Assembly (NCBI GenBank): GCA_949825045.1
Contig: OX463829.1
Coordinates: forward strand, 15,904,715 to 15,968,714
Origin: Argyresthia goedartella
Taxonomy: Eukaryota > Arthropoda > Insecta > Lepidoptera > Argyresthiidae
Reading direction: 5' to 3'
DNA length: 64,000 nt
Under the pieces are notes generated by a model. The model was not told where the DNA came from. It was given only the letters and a program-made list of their open reading frames with translations, and searched no databases. Every line of letters begins with the position of its first letter. Position 1 is the first letter of the stretch. This document shows, in pieces, positions 31,037 to 42,715 of the stretch. The position numbers and the translations under genes were made by a program.

Positions 31037-33027
31037 TCAATGGCTAACCTTTTGTAAGATAAACCTGTATTTTAGGTACTTGAAGCGAAGATTCAACGGT
31101 GGAATATTACATTCCACTTGAAGGGAATTAATGGGCGTGGTTTTCATAGCACCAGTAATAAGTCTTAAATTGTTATTTTGAATTACTTCCAATTTTCTTA
31201 CAAGTTGATCATTAGCTGCAATATAAATAAAGCCATATTCAAAATGACTCCGAACTATGGCCTTATACAAAGTTGTTTATACTTTCGGATCTGAACCCCA
31301 GTAAGTTTTAGTAAGAGACTTCAATATGTTATAACCCATATTTGCAGAGAATATAATCTTATCAACATATTTCTTCCACGAGCAGTTACCCGTAAAAATA
31401 ACTCCCAAAAACTTGATCTCCGATGCAAACATTAAAGGAGTGTTATTAAAATAAATTTTAAACTGAGCTTGTTGAGCTGGAAAATTAACACTTTAGATTT
31501 TTCAGGACTGATGTCTAAATTTAAATATTTGAAATAAATTGAGAACCTAGAACGCGAATCATTTAGATTTCGCATAACCTCATTTGCATTCATTCCAGAG
31601 CTATATATCACCAAATCGTCCGCAAACTGAAGGTTTCGGACTTTGGAGCCCAAAATAAGATTAAGTTTATGAATATACAAAGTGAATAAGAGTGGGCTTA
31701 AAATCCCACCTTGACAAACTCGCTTAAAAGATGAGCGGGGACCGAGCAATTGATTGTTAATCTTAACATAAACTTTTCTGTCGTGAAGAAAGGAAAAAAT
31801 AAAATCAATAAATTTAATAGGAATCCCAATGGAAGCTAATTCCCTACACAAAATATGATGATTGACATTATTGAATGCACCAACAACATCAAAAAAGACT
31901 CCGGCAAACGACATATTCTTCTTCACAGATTGAAAGATGTCTAATTGTAATTGAGCTATACTTTCTCTTGACGATCGACCTTTGCGAAACCCAAACTGGT
32001 TCACGGGTAGTATATGATTGGATTCAACAAAAAACTCTAGCCTTTGTTTTAGAACTTGTTCAAAAATTTTACCAACGCAAGATGTAAGTGCTATAGGTCT
32101 ATATGAGTCAGGGCAATGTTTCTCTTTATTTGGTTTTAATATTGGAATAAGACAATCTGATTTCCAATCATCAGGAATTATATTTTGAGACCATAAAGAA
32201 TTGAACACATTTAAAAGAACTGATTTAGATTTATTAGAAAGCATTTTTAACATTTTGTAAGGAATCCCGTCAAAGCCAAAAGCTGTATCTCTCCTAGATG
32301 AAATAGCTGACTGTAATTCTTGAAAAGAAAATGGTTTTACCAGAAATTCGCTATTCTTAGCATGCACATAACTATGTAAATTCAAGTTAGACTCAACGGT
32401 ATCAGGCGTATATTTTTTAAGGAATTCGAAGACCCAACTTATGTTATTGTTTGAGAAACTATGTACGAAAGTTTTATTAAATTTTTTCATGATAGTCCAA
32501 ATATGCGAAATCGGCGTGGTTCTGTTGAAGGATTCAAATAATGCAACCCAACTAATTTGTTTTTGCTGCTTTAATGTAAGCTTTTTAAGAGCTTGCTTCT
32601 TTTTGAAATTGATGTAATTACATTCAGTTGGATCATTTTTAAATTGAATATACGCTGCTTTAGAGCACTCTACAACCTGGCTGCATTTTTCATTCCACCA
32701 TGGGAGAGGAATTCTTTTTTTCCTAAATATGCCTGGTGATGAACTATTATTACGAAAACTGGACACTGGTGATGAATTCCGAGCAGCTAAAATTAAAATA
32801 TCAATAAGATTTTTATAGCAATCTTTAGAGTTTGAGGTATCTATATTGAATTCTTGTAGAAGGGTATCTACATTTTTTTTGTAATTATTCCAATTAACAC
32901 GACGAAAGTTTAAATGAGTTTTCATAGCTGAACAGTCTAATGGAGATGAAGTGTAAGGTGAATTGTTGTGAATAAGTATTTTAATTATTACTGGAAGATG
33001 GTAACTACCTAGCGGGTCATCATACAC
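31037..33027 (-). pseudogene. Reverse transcriptase of I-type ORF2
   Basis: Blocks in coding order: LPWWNEKCSQVVECSKAA linker, FGFDGIPYKMLKML, DWKSDCLIPILKPNK, DSYRPIALTSCVGKIFE, NQFGFRKGRSSRESIAQL, GVFFDVVGAFNNVNHHIL (motif A), VCQGGILSPLLFTLYIHKL (motif B), LQFADDLVIYSSG (active site). The first frame ends at 31432 in KVLIFQLNKL; the thumb continues as TLYKAIVRSHFEYGF at 31270-31037, so at least one indel lies between. Upstream, an in-frame TGA at 33037-33039 separates it from the endonuclease. Confidence 0.88.
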
Positions 33028-33036
33028 TGTCCAATC

Positions 33037-33636
33037 TCAGTTCAGAGCCAGTGATGGAGAAATAAAAGAAAGATCTAAAGCATTTCGCCTCCATTGGTGT
33101 GATCCAATAGTAGTCATTTGGCCATCATTTAGCAAAACTAAGTTATTGTCATTAGTACTTGAAAGGACATCACGACCACGAGCGTCTGTTGATTGACATC
33201 CCCATGCCGAATGGAGAGCGTTGAAATCTCCCGCAAAAAGCACAGGTTCTGGAACACTTTGTATAAGTTGATCAAATTTATGTTTGGTAAAAACCGGTAG
33301 ACAGTTTTTAGGGCTATAAAAACTAACAATTGATACTTCCTTATTATCTCCGTACATTAAACGTATTGCTATGTTCTGAATGGAATTATCATAAAATGTA
33401 TCAAGTTTTCTAAAAGTTAAGCTGTTATGAACAATTATGGCAACACCATTATGGTCGTTGCCGGAGTCCAATCTACAAATATTATAACCTCGAATATTGA
33501 AACGTTGATTCGGTTTTAGCCAAGTTTCACAAATAATTGCTACGTGAATATTATTCTCCTTCAGGAAATGTGTTAAAACAAGTCTATTACTAATTAAACT
33601 TTGTGAGTTCCATTGCATTATGTTTAATTGATCCAT
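33037..33636 (-). pseudogene. Endonuclease of I-type ORF2
   Basis: Starts MDQLNIMQWNSQSLISNRLV, with HVAIICETWLK (catalytic Glu), GVAIIVHNSL, IVSFYSPKNC, VLFAGDFNALHSAWG (Asp/Asn) and WRRNALDLSFIS. The SYHLP catalytic block lies just after the in-frame TGA, so endonuclease and RT were one frame in the parent element. Confidence 0.88.
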
Positions 33637-33651
33637 TAAAAAAAAAAATAA

Positions 33652-34742
33652 TCAATTACTCTTACTTAGTGTTTCAAGAAGAATGGTTTTAATGTTTTGT
33701 GAATTAATTGAAAGTTCGTTTGTTTTGTTCTGAGTTAGTAACTTAGTTACTGAGCCTACTATAATGTTCATTATATGTTCTGAATTGAGAAGCAGTGCTA
33801 GCTGATCAGAAGGGCTTTTAGATATTAGTGGAGGAAATGATTTTTCCAGGGTTTCAGCAAATGTTTTCTTGTCTAATTTCATTTTGTTTTGATTAATTTT
33901 CTCCTTTTTTACAGGGCAGTCAGGTGAGATGGCGATATGATTGCCTTTGCAATGACAGCAAGAGGCATCCGCTGCATCAACTGTGCAAGACTTGAAGTTG
34001 TGGCTGCCTGAGCAGATAGAGCACTTCTCTGCGTTTTTACAAAATTTAGCTATGTGTCCGTACCTCAGGCACCGCAGACACTGCTTCACTGGAGCGATGT
34101 ACGGGCGAACCTCGAAGCGCCAGCTGTTCAGATCCACACTGTCGGGCAGGGATGGGCAGGAGAATGTTATTGAGACTGTCTTCAAAGGCTGGAACTCAAC
34201 AGTGTTATTGTTAATTGTTCTTTTCATAAATCTTCTTACTGATACTATGTTTTTGGAGCAAGAAATATTTGAATAGATCTGCTCATTGGATAAATCAAGT
34301 GGCACATGTTGTATTACTCCAGTCACTTCAGTGGCCATAGCAGGAATAGTCGCCTTTAGTTTGTATGAATCCAGAAATGTTTTATTGCTTAAATCTGCAT
34401 TGGCGAGCCCTGGCCGCTCAAACACAACGCCAATCTTGTATTTGTTGATGCGTCTTAACTGTCTTATGCCTTTATTGAATCTTTTGAGGCAGTTCGCTAG
34501 AGCCATCATGTCTCTGTCGCCCAATGCCTTGCCAGTGTCGCTGCTTTCAAAATAAACGATATAATCTAATTTAACAGGGTAACATCCACTGGGTAATAAC
34601 GGACATAATCCGGGACCTGAAAAGGCTTATACTTATCCTTGTCATCTTTTGGTTCATCACACGGACTTGAGGATTCCCCACTATCAGAAAGATCCTCCTC
34701 CTCATCATCCTTCTTTCTTTTCTTAGGCTTCTTCCTGCCCAT
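33652..34742 (-). pseudogene. ORF1 (Gag-like nucleic-acid binding protein) of the I-type element
   Basis: ATG at 34742 (MGRKKPKKRKKDDEEEDLSD, strongly charged). After one frameshift near 34575 the frame from 34524 carries the body and CCHC zinc knuckles: CLRCLRYGHIAKFC, CSICSGSHNFKSC and CCHCKGNHIAISPDC. It coats the element RNA (family knowledge). The tail is K-rich, then hydrophobic helical. Stop at 33652, 16 bp before the endonuclease ATG. Confidence 0.85.
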
Positions 34743-35085
34743 TTTTAACCAATTTACAGTATTTTTAGATAGCCTACTGTAATTAAATTAAATTTTCAAA
34801 ATTTAAATTAAAATTTTCCTCCTATCAAGACAAAAGTTCCCGCGCTTTTTTCTGGACTTGTGCTTATTTGAATGTGTTCTTTTAGATTTACTGCGATTCT
34901 GTTTTTAGTAACGTAACGGCGCGCAGAAAACCAAATTCATTCATTCATTGTTTGTTGTTTGTTTTTTTCGTTTTTCAATATGTTTTACGGCCCTGGAATC
35001 TGGTCCTTTTAGGCCTTCATTGCTTGCATTGCATTCGCATCAGTGAACATAGTTTCGTTTCGTGTGAGTCGCTTTGAAAATCTAC

Positions 35086-35450
35086 TTTGGCTAGAGTAGG
35101 TTATTGTGGCTAAATTTCAATTGGGTTATAGGTTAGGTTGGAACTTAGAAGAAGCAACCCCGGAACTGAGCGGAGCAATTCCAAAGAAAAGCCAAATTTG
35201 GCTAGAGTAGGTTATTCTGAACATTTAAATTGAATTATAGGTTAGCTTAGAACTTAGAAGAAGCAACTCCAGAGCGTAGCGGAGCGGAGCGTATGCAAAG
35301 AAAAGCCAAATTTAGCTAGAGTAGGTTATTGTGGCTAAATTTCAATTGGGTTATTTATAGGTTAGGTTGGAACTTAAAAGAAGCAAACCCGGAGCGTATG
35401 CAAATAAAAGCCAAATTTGGTTAGAGTAGGTTATTGTGGCTAAAAATAGG
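35086..35450 (+). repeat. Tandem repeat, about 110-bp unit, 3.3 copies
   Basis: Units at 35091, 35202, 35316 and 35421 (spacing 111, 114 and 105 bp), each starting GGCTAGAGTAGGTTATTGTG and containing TTATAGGTTAGGTTGGAAC, AGAAGAAGCAA and AAAGCCAAATTTGG. The first three units are similar enough to suggest fairly recent amplification. Confidence 0.85.
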
Positions 35451-36006
35451 CAAAATGCGACGTACCCCACCCTGATACTCCCTCATCCCCACCGTCCCGA
35501 ATATTAGCAATTATTGTTTTGAAAAAAAAAGCTCGAATACTAATGATTTCCGACACTTCGCGTTTTTTGACATCGTCTCTAAATGCACCTATAATGCATA
35601 GGAAAAATCGGCAAAATCATCTGAAACCGCCCGCTTTCTAAATAGCTTCCAAAAACACAACATGTGTTAAGAAATGTTTATTATATTAATTGCCGTATTT
35701 CATAACACGGTAGTGAAAAGCCTGGCGTATAATCTGAAAAAAAAAAGTCATGGAATGCAGTATATTACGGCAATTGCCTTATCAATATCAGCAAAGCAGG
35801 GCTTCGTGTCGCCATTTTTCTCAGGTAGGTAGCCTTATGTAGCCAAATATCAGATGCAGTAGCCTAAAGTAGCCCAAAGCCCACAATTTCGCTATCAATA
35901 AAATTAAAATGTAGTTTATTTAAATTAATTAATCTTTCAAACTCACATAACTAGAACCGTTTTTCCCCCGAAGGGTATAAAACGGATATTTAGGTTTCAG
36001 CCGTAG

Positions 36007-36176
36007 CTTGAACCACATATGAGATTACGTTCAATATTCGGTCAGTATTTCGTTTTCGTTCAATCAATCCATTCAATAAATGAGGTGTGCGAGCAGTACG
36101 CCCGCTATTGCTATCTTCTCTTGGCCGCAATGACAGTGACGCCGAGGCAGCGCGCGGCGGCCGTGTTTGCCAGTAC
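36007..36176 (+). repeat. DIRS inverted terminal repeat, left
   Basis: Starts CTTGAACCACATATGAG; ends GTTTGCCAGTAC. With the outer extension the element edge is near 35952 (TAGAACCG). Confidence 0.9.
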
Positions 36177-36200
36177 TAGAGCCGGCAAGGATCTTCAGGT

Positions 36201-36303
36201 GTGGTTCAAGCTACGGCTGAAACCTAAATATCCGTTTTATACCCTTCAAGGGAAAAACGGTTCTATTTAGGTGTTCGAGCCTACGCTTGAACCACATATG
36301 AGA
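36201..36303. repeat. DIRS internal complementary region
   Basis: 36201-36265 is the complement of the left outer edge (35952-36020) and 36266-36303 the complement of the right outer edge (45601-45641), placed side by side. In DIRS elements this region templates the joining of ends in the circular intermediate (established model). Confidence 0.85.
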
Positions 36304-36389
36304 CGTGTTTACTATCTGCCGGCGCTGCTAAGGCGTACTGTGACTGATAACTTGCGGATGTATCAAAGATGTCCATAGTAAGAGAAACT

Positions 36390-39170
36390 ATTTGAATAGT
36401 CCAGGATATACTGAACATCAAATACCAGGATATACTGAACATCAAACAAATAAATTTATAAATGAGAATAGTGGTGTAGTTATATATATAAGAGACATCT
36501 GGAATGCCTTGGTTTCGGAACCACACTTTAAAGAGGCAGACTGCCTGCTTGTCGAGATTCCCAACATAATTACAATCATAGGCATATACAGGTCGCCGTC
36601 GTTTGGAAATACTGACAAATTTCTCTCAGACTTGCAATCGACCCTGCATAAACTCGGGGACAGGACAAATTTAGTCTTGGGTGGTGACATAAATATAAAT
36701 ATCTTGACAGATAGCGATGATGGTGATAGTTCCGAATATCTTTGCCTAAATGCCGAACATGGTTTACTACCCGCTATCACAAAACCCACACGTGGAAACT
36801 CGTGTATTGATCATATAATTGTGAAATCACGAGCCCCAGTTGTCGGAGTGGTATGTGAGACAGGTGTGACTGATCACAGTATGACAATGATCGGCTTGGC
36901 TATAAATAAAAACAAAATAACTAGACAAACGCATACATTTCTGAAAGTAGATTATGACGCTATAAGGGAGGAATTAGAAACAGTGGACTGGTCCAGTGTC
37001 ACATCGATCTTCACTGAAATACTGACAAAAATTGTGGGAAGTCACACCTCCGAAAAACGAATCATTCGATCGAAATATATAATAAAACCTTGGATTACGC
37101 CTGGGCTTGTCCGTTGCATTAAACATCGCGATCGGTTACACAGCGAAGCACGTCTTGAGCAGAACCAAAGCAACGCAACACTTCAACTAATTTATAAACG
37201 TTACCGAAACTTCTGCAACGATCTCCTGCGAAAATTAAAAACAGTGCATGAATACGGAGAACTAAAAAAGAATCAAGGAAATCCTAAGAAACTCTGGACT
37301 ACAATTAAAAACATATGCCACCTAAATTCAAACAAAAAAGAACCAACAGAATTGACGCAGATCCCAGGTACTTCTAATCCAAAGCAATCCCTAGACAAGT
37401 GCAATGAGTTCTTCTCAACGGTGGGGCAGACACTGGCAAATGAGATACTGGAAAACCTGTCTAAAACTGAGGAATCACTAGCAACTTCCATTAAACCAGA
37501 ATCCAAGGACTCCTTTTTTCTTAAACCGACAGATGCAAATGAAATACATTCAATGATAAAAAAACTCCAAAATAACAAAGCACCTGGTATAGATGGATTG
37601 AGAAATGTGCTTCTGAAAAGGATTTTTCATGTCATAGCTGAACCTTTTACATTTATTTGCAATCTCAGCCTTTCCACGGGACATTTCCCAGATCAGTGGA
37701 AGATTGCATCTATTTGTCCAATACATAAAGGTGGTGCGAAAGACTCTCCCGGCAACTACAGACCAATCTCCTTACTTGGTACTTTTTCAAAAATATTGGA
37801 AAAGGTGATGAATGGGCGACTTGTACGGTACCTTAAACAAAACAAGATCCTCTCTGCACGGCAGTTCGGTTTCAGACAGGGAAAGTCTACCGAGGATGCG
37901 GTTTCCCTTCTTACGTCATTAATATCGAACAGACTTGATGTAGGACAAAGATGTGTTGGCGTATTCCTGGACCTAGCCAAAGCCTTTGATACTGTTTCCG
38001 TCCCTATCTTGCTAAAAAAGCTAGAAATTTCGGGAATTCGAGGTCTGGCCCTTGAATGGTTTAGGAGCTACCTGAAAGGGCGGAAGCAGTGTCTGGGAGT
38101 TGGCCGGCACAGGAGTGACCCCAAACCAATCAACTTTGGAGTTCCTCAAGGAAGTATACTGGGCCCGACGTTGTTTATTTTGTACATGAACGACATACTG
38201 CAACTTAAAAATAAAAACGCTGAATTGATTTGCTACGCCGATGACACAGTTGTATTATTTCATGGAAAAAAATGGCAAGAGGCATTTTTAGCTGCCGAAA
38301 CAGGAATGACGACTATATCTAGATGGCTACAACAAAATTTACTAACACTAAACGCATCTAAAACAAAATACCTTTGCTTTCACAAGACATCTGCATCGGC
38401 CCCTCCAGACTCCACTGATTTGAAGATTCACCTATGTACAGTAAAAGAAAACTGCGACTGTAAAAGCATATCCAGAGCTCAGGTAGTCAGATACCTGGGT
38501 GTGATGGTAGATGAAAAACTAAATTTCCACGAACACCTGAAAATTCTTTCAGGACGTATCCGTAGGATCGCCTACATTATGAGAAACCTCAGAAATGCAG
38601 CTTCTGTAGATACACTTAAAACAGTGTATTATGCCCTGTGTCAATCGATTCTAGTTTATTGTATTTCTGTCTGGGGTAGCGCCAGTAAAACAGTAATGCA
38701 AAGTGTAGAGAGGGCGCAACGCTCAGTTCTGAAATCAATGTTACGGAGACCTTTCAGATATGCCACAACTGACCTCTATAATGAAGCTCAAGTCCTTACC
38801 GTGCGCTAGCTCTATCTGTTGAAAGTCAGTCTATCAGCCCACAAAAATATCATACTCTCTGAGAGTTATGCCCACATGTGCTCGCGTCGAACTAACAGGG
38901 CCCCGGCACCACGTACCTGCACTAATTTTGCTCGCCGCTTTGGGGATGCGGCCGCGCTGTTGGTCTACAACGGTATACACAGAAAGCTAAGAAATTCAGG
39001 AAATTCTAGGTCTTTGTCAATCCACGAAAGTAAAATTGAAATCACGAAACTTCTAAAAACCCTTTCGTATATAGGACACGGAACAACTCCTTAAACCCTT
39101 TTCTTAAATATAAGTATTATGTCCTAATTTAATAAAAATTAACTTTTATTATAATAAAATAAATTTAATT
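36390..39170 (+). mobile_element. Non-LTR retrotransposon inserted in the DIRS element
   Basis: About 2.8 kb on the plus strand, opposite to DIRS. 5' truncated inside the endonuclease (the first third is missing) and followed by an A/T-rich tail with AATAAA-like motifs (about 39120-39170). EN-RT without RNase H, in the CR1/Jockey group. Exact ends were not fixed, since no clean target duplication was found by eye. Confidence 0.8.
36392..39094 (+). pseudogene. EN-RT protein of the DIRS-nested non-LTR element
   Basis: About 900 codons with one in-frame TAG (38807-38809). Endonuclease remainder: IIGIYRSPS, LVLGGDININI, NSCIDHIIVKS, VTDHSMTMIG (catalytic DH). RT: NNKAPGIDGLRNVLLK, ASICPIHKGGAK, NYRPISLLGTFSKILEK, RQFGFRQGKSTEDAV, GVFLDLAKAFDTVS (motif A), GVPQGSILGPTLFILYMNDI (motif B), LICYADDTVVLFHG (motif C), VVRYLGVMVDEKLNFHEH. 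The C-terminus after the TAG ends ...LSYIGHGTTP. Apart from 5' truncation and one stop it is remarkably open, so insertion is recent. Confidence 0.88.
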
Positions 39171-39559
39171 CCTTTAACTTACATAACATTAATGATAAAA
39201 ACCAAAATGGTTAAAGCTATACCTATCAATAAGTTTCTCCAAGTGATGGCAAAATATGCTAGAAATCGTTAAATGGTCACTCACGATACAGGCTTGCCTA
39301 GTGTGAGGACCAAAAGTAATACAAATTGTAAATTTTCGCCAAAATAGCCAACAAAATGGTATAACATTTACGAAAGAACGTGCCTATTTGAATTGTAAAA
39401 CTGTACCTACATACTATAATTGTGTGCTATTTTAATAAATATTTTTTTCATTTTTTTTTTTTAGTAATAGGTTTTCATTTATTCTCATGAAAATTGCACA
39501 AATAAAATATATATGTATCTCTAGCCAATAAAAAATTATAATTCTAATATGGTTGCCAA
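39171..39559. other. Segment between non-LTR tail and DIRS recombinase end
   Basis: AT-rich and noncoding; either the DIRS 3' UTR or tail of the nested non-LTR. A T-run at 39449-39463 could mark another minor insertion. Not resolvable by eye. Confidence 0.35.
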
Positions 39560-40952
39560 TTAAATTGCAGAAAAAGAATCACTTAAAGTATTAAAGTTTT
39601 GTTTGCTTCTGACAGCAACTTCTTTGTAATAATGCTTAAGGAATGTGTTTTGTTACCTCCAATTTCCCCTCCGAAGAATCTCGTCAATGTTGGAATGATT
39701 CGTAGTCCAGTTGTGGGTGGCTACTGCTGCTCTGAATGAACCTGCTGATGCAGATATACCGGCTTCTTTAAAAAGTGTTCGTATCCAGCCAGCTATAATA
39801 GTACGGGAGGCACCCACTACCTTACCCCTGGTGGTGATAAACAAGTTGACCAGGCCACACACTCTTCGGTATTCAGATACACTTATGAGAAGTCGTACCC
39901 ATCGAACTAAATCTAGTTTCCCCTTGTCATCTTGTGCGTTCTCCTTTAAAAGCCATCCAGATTGTCTGTATGCGGTAGTGTCCGTTTTTGAACCGAACTT
40001 TGGCCAAAATACTAATTCATTTCCTTTATCCTCAAAGGCGTCAGGTTCTAGGCTCAATAGTGTTAGGTCATGAACCCTTCTACCTGTAGCTAAAAGAAGA
40101 AGCACTGCTGTATGTCTTGAGACAGAAAAGAGATTAGTTTCGTCTAACTGTCTTTAAAAAAATTACTAAGTCTTTAATTTCCCAGGATATTGCTTTCTTG
40201 ACGGGTGGCGTGTCTGCACATATTCCCCTTAAAGTTCGCTTGATTAGAGGATGACGACTGATTTCTTCTCCTCGGAGTGGGTCACTGAAATTAGCGACTA
40301 CAGATTTGTGAAAAGCTATAGATCTAGGTGCTAGTTTCTCTATTCTGTAAAGGTGACATAAGTATTTGGCTAATGAGCTCGGACCAGGGTTGTCAATTGC
40401 GACCTTATGTTCCGACGCCCATCGACACAATCTTTCCCACACTGGTTTGTATGTTTTTAGTGTAGATCTCCTCCAAGATGATTCGAGAAGGAGGAGATCT
40501 TCCGTGGACCAATCGTTTACGTACTTGGACCAGCCACAACCGTCCGGACCACCAATTTTAGTTGTTCTACTCCTGGTGGAGGTAATTTGGTTCGAAGATC
40601 CAGGAGATTCGTCTGTAGGTTCGGTATTACCATATAAGTGCCCAATGCTCTCCGGAGAAGTTCGGGCTTCCAAAACACCTTCTCCCACAGTGGAGTCACT
40701 AGAAGGTATTTGCCTTCTGATAACATTAAGTGATCCAGAATTCTCGGAATTAGTGCTGGTGGGGGAAAGATCCACCCCAACCTGTACCTCCAAATTCTGC
40801 TGAATGCATCGGTGAATTGGCTCTGTTTGTCTAAGGCATCCTCGCTTACATATCGCGGGACTACTGCTGATTGCCTCGACGCGAATAGGTCTATCTCCAG
40901 TGTTCCCAAGTTCTTGAATATGTGTTCCAGGATGGTAGGACTGAGGTGCCAT
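39560..40952 (-). pseudogene. DIRS tyrosine recombinase
   Basis: N-terminal core-binding part WSTEDLLLLESSWRRSTLKT, then ADTPPVKKAISWEIKDLVIF, and after a frameshift near 40130 the catalytic part: LLLATGRRVHDL (first Arg), GASRTIIAGWIRTLFKEAGI, SAGSFRAAVATHNW (second Arg in the SxRAA form seen in DIRS), EILRRGNWR, then an in-frame TAA and NTFLKHYYK with the likely nucleophile Tyr. It would integrate the circular DNA copy without target duplication. Overlaps the 3' end of the RT-RH-MT frame in another frame by about 430 bp. Two lesions; not functional as is. Confidence 0.85.
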
Positions 40953-42450
40953 TCTGGTAGGGCTTTCTCTCGCGACAGACTGTCTGCGATTTCATTGTAC
41001 ATGCCTGGGATGTATCGAGCTATGAGGTGACATTTCTTTTCTTGGCAAAATTGAAGAATTTTCTCTGTGACTTTTAGTAACCTTAGTGATATTGTACCGC
41101 CTTGTTTGTTGATGTATGCCACACTTGTCCGATTGTCGGTTTGGAGCATCACAGTTCGACCTTGTAAATCGCGGCTGAGGCGCTGAAGGACTTCGAAGAC
41201 TGTCCAGATTTCCTTCATGTTGCCGTGCCAATTCTTCTGGGTGGAATCCCACTTGCCCCAATAATAGCGGCTGTTTGCAACAGCCCCCCACCCCGCATCT
41301 GCAGCATCTGTGGTGACGAATAGCGATGGATTGGGGTGGTGAATTGGAGAATGAGAGATCTGATGAGAATTTTTCATCCACCATTTTAACTCCTCCAGAG
41401 CTATTGTTGTAATTTCGTACTTCTGATGTGGTCTCGCTCGTGGAAGAACTCGGGATTGTCTTAGGAGAACCCGACAGTGAAGACTGCCCAGCGGCACGAC
41501 GGACGCAGCAAAGTTCAATTTCCCTAGGATGACTTTGGCTTGGTACCAACTCCAGTGCTTTCTGTCTATTAGTTTTTGAATGTAAAGCTTTAACAGGGTA
41601 ACTTTTGTGTCGGATAAGTTCTTGGTGTTGATCTGTGTGTCCCACATTACTCCTAAGTATTCCAATTTGTTGGTAGCCTCTGACGAGCATTTCGCTTTGT
41701 TCACCTGCCATCCGGGATCCTCCAGTATTTGTATGGCCTTTCGCAGCTGTCGTTCGAGTATTTGTGGATTGTTGTGCATCACTAAAAAGTCGTCTAAGTA
41801 GACTATTATTCGCAAGCCTTCTTGTCTGAGTTTTTGTGCTACTCAATTTGAAATGTTGGCAAAGACGGAAGGGGCGCTTGCCAGACCGAAAGGTAAACAA
41901 GTCATTTGATAGACTATATTCTGATAAACAAAGGAGAGGTAGCGACGATGACCCTGTTGAACTGGGATGTGAAAGTATGCTTGCGAGATGTCTAGTTTCA
42001 TCATATAGTCGCCCAAGTGCAGATGCAATGGAATTTGAAAGTGGTTTATTAGCCGAAACGATGGCGTCGCTACAAAGTCGTTGAGTGTTTTTAGATTGAA
42101 GATGGGTCGGTTTTCTCCGTTCGCTTTTTTCCTTAGAAACATTGTTGACAGAAACCCACTTTTCTCTACACTCTTTGTTAAAGCTCCTGATTTTAGAAGG
42201 TTTTCTATTTCTTTTGACATCTCTGGGGTCTGTTGTGTACTGAAGCGTTGTATATTTTCTAGGGAAAATCTTAGAAGCGGGGGTTTTTGGATGAATGGTA
42301 TTCTGTAGCCCCTGATTATTTTCTGGAGGTTTCCGGGCGCCCATGACCACCGATGGGCATATTGTGCGAGGCGTCCGGCCTTGAACACGTCCTTGTTTGT
42401 TACCCCCCCCATTTTTTCCCCGGTTGGGTCTGGAATTTGGTGTGCTCAGC
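40517..42450 (-). pseudogene. DIRS RT, RNase H and methyltransferase-like polyprotein
   Basis: RT: RKKANGENRPIFNLKTLN, MKLDISQAYFHIPV (motif A), MTCLPFGLASAPSVF (motif B), RIIVYLDDFLV (YLDD active site). RNase H: SLFVTTDAADAGWGAV (Asp), MKEIWTVFEVL (Glu), LQTDNRTSVAYI (Asp), PGMYNEIADSLSR (Asp). Then a DIRS-type methyltransferase-like segment with EIDLFASRQSAVVPRYVS and IFPPPALIPRIL. A TGA at about 41844 sits where a Trp is expected between motifs B and C; no other break is seen in 42412-40517. The end overlaps the recombinase frame, as in other DIRS elements. Confidence 0.9.
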
Positions 42451-42715
42451 GTGATAATTTGGTCTTTTGGTTTACCTTTAAAATTGAAGATTGTGAAGTT
42501 CTTTTTGATGGAGCGTTGTTTCGTGACTTTGAAATTGTTGCGGGTTTGATGATCTGGGTCGAAATCTCTGGTGACCTGAGTTGCCCTGTACACTGTTTTG
42601 AATGTTTGAGTTTGCAACAGATCGCTTTTTCGCTGGAAAGAACTTTTGGATACCATGTAGTGTTATGCTACTTACATGCCATTTTCCAGTCTGTTCAGCT
42701 GGATACTTGCTGAGC

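Larger units (their letters stand above)
29442..34852 (-). mobile_element. I-type non-LTR retrotransposon, nearly full length
   Basis: 5.4 kb on the minus strand with a 13-bp target duplication TGGACTTGTGCTT (29429-29441 and 34853-34865) and an A-tail (T-run at 29442-29449). Gene order: ORF1 with zinc knuckles, endonuclease, RT, RNase H, then a 3' minisatellite. RNase H in ORF2 places it in the I group (I/LOA-like). A handful of frameshifts and one in-frame stop inactivate it, but both ends are intact, so it is a full-length insertion. Confidence 0.92.

Noticed and set aside
25498..34865. hAT and I element as one composite transposon
   Set aside because: Each has its own distinct target duplication, so they inserted separately.
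35086..35450. CRISPR-like array
   Set aside because: Units are contiguous about 110-bp tandem copies without spacers, in a eukaryotic genome.
40366..40803. Plus-strand frames across the DIRS coding region (also 40812-41030, 42381-42713)
   Set aside because: Antisense shadows of the RT, RNase H and recombinase frames, without domains.
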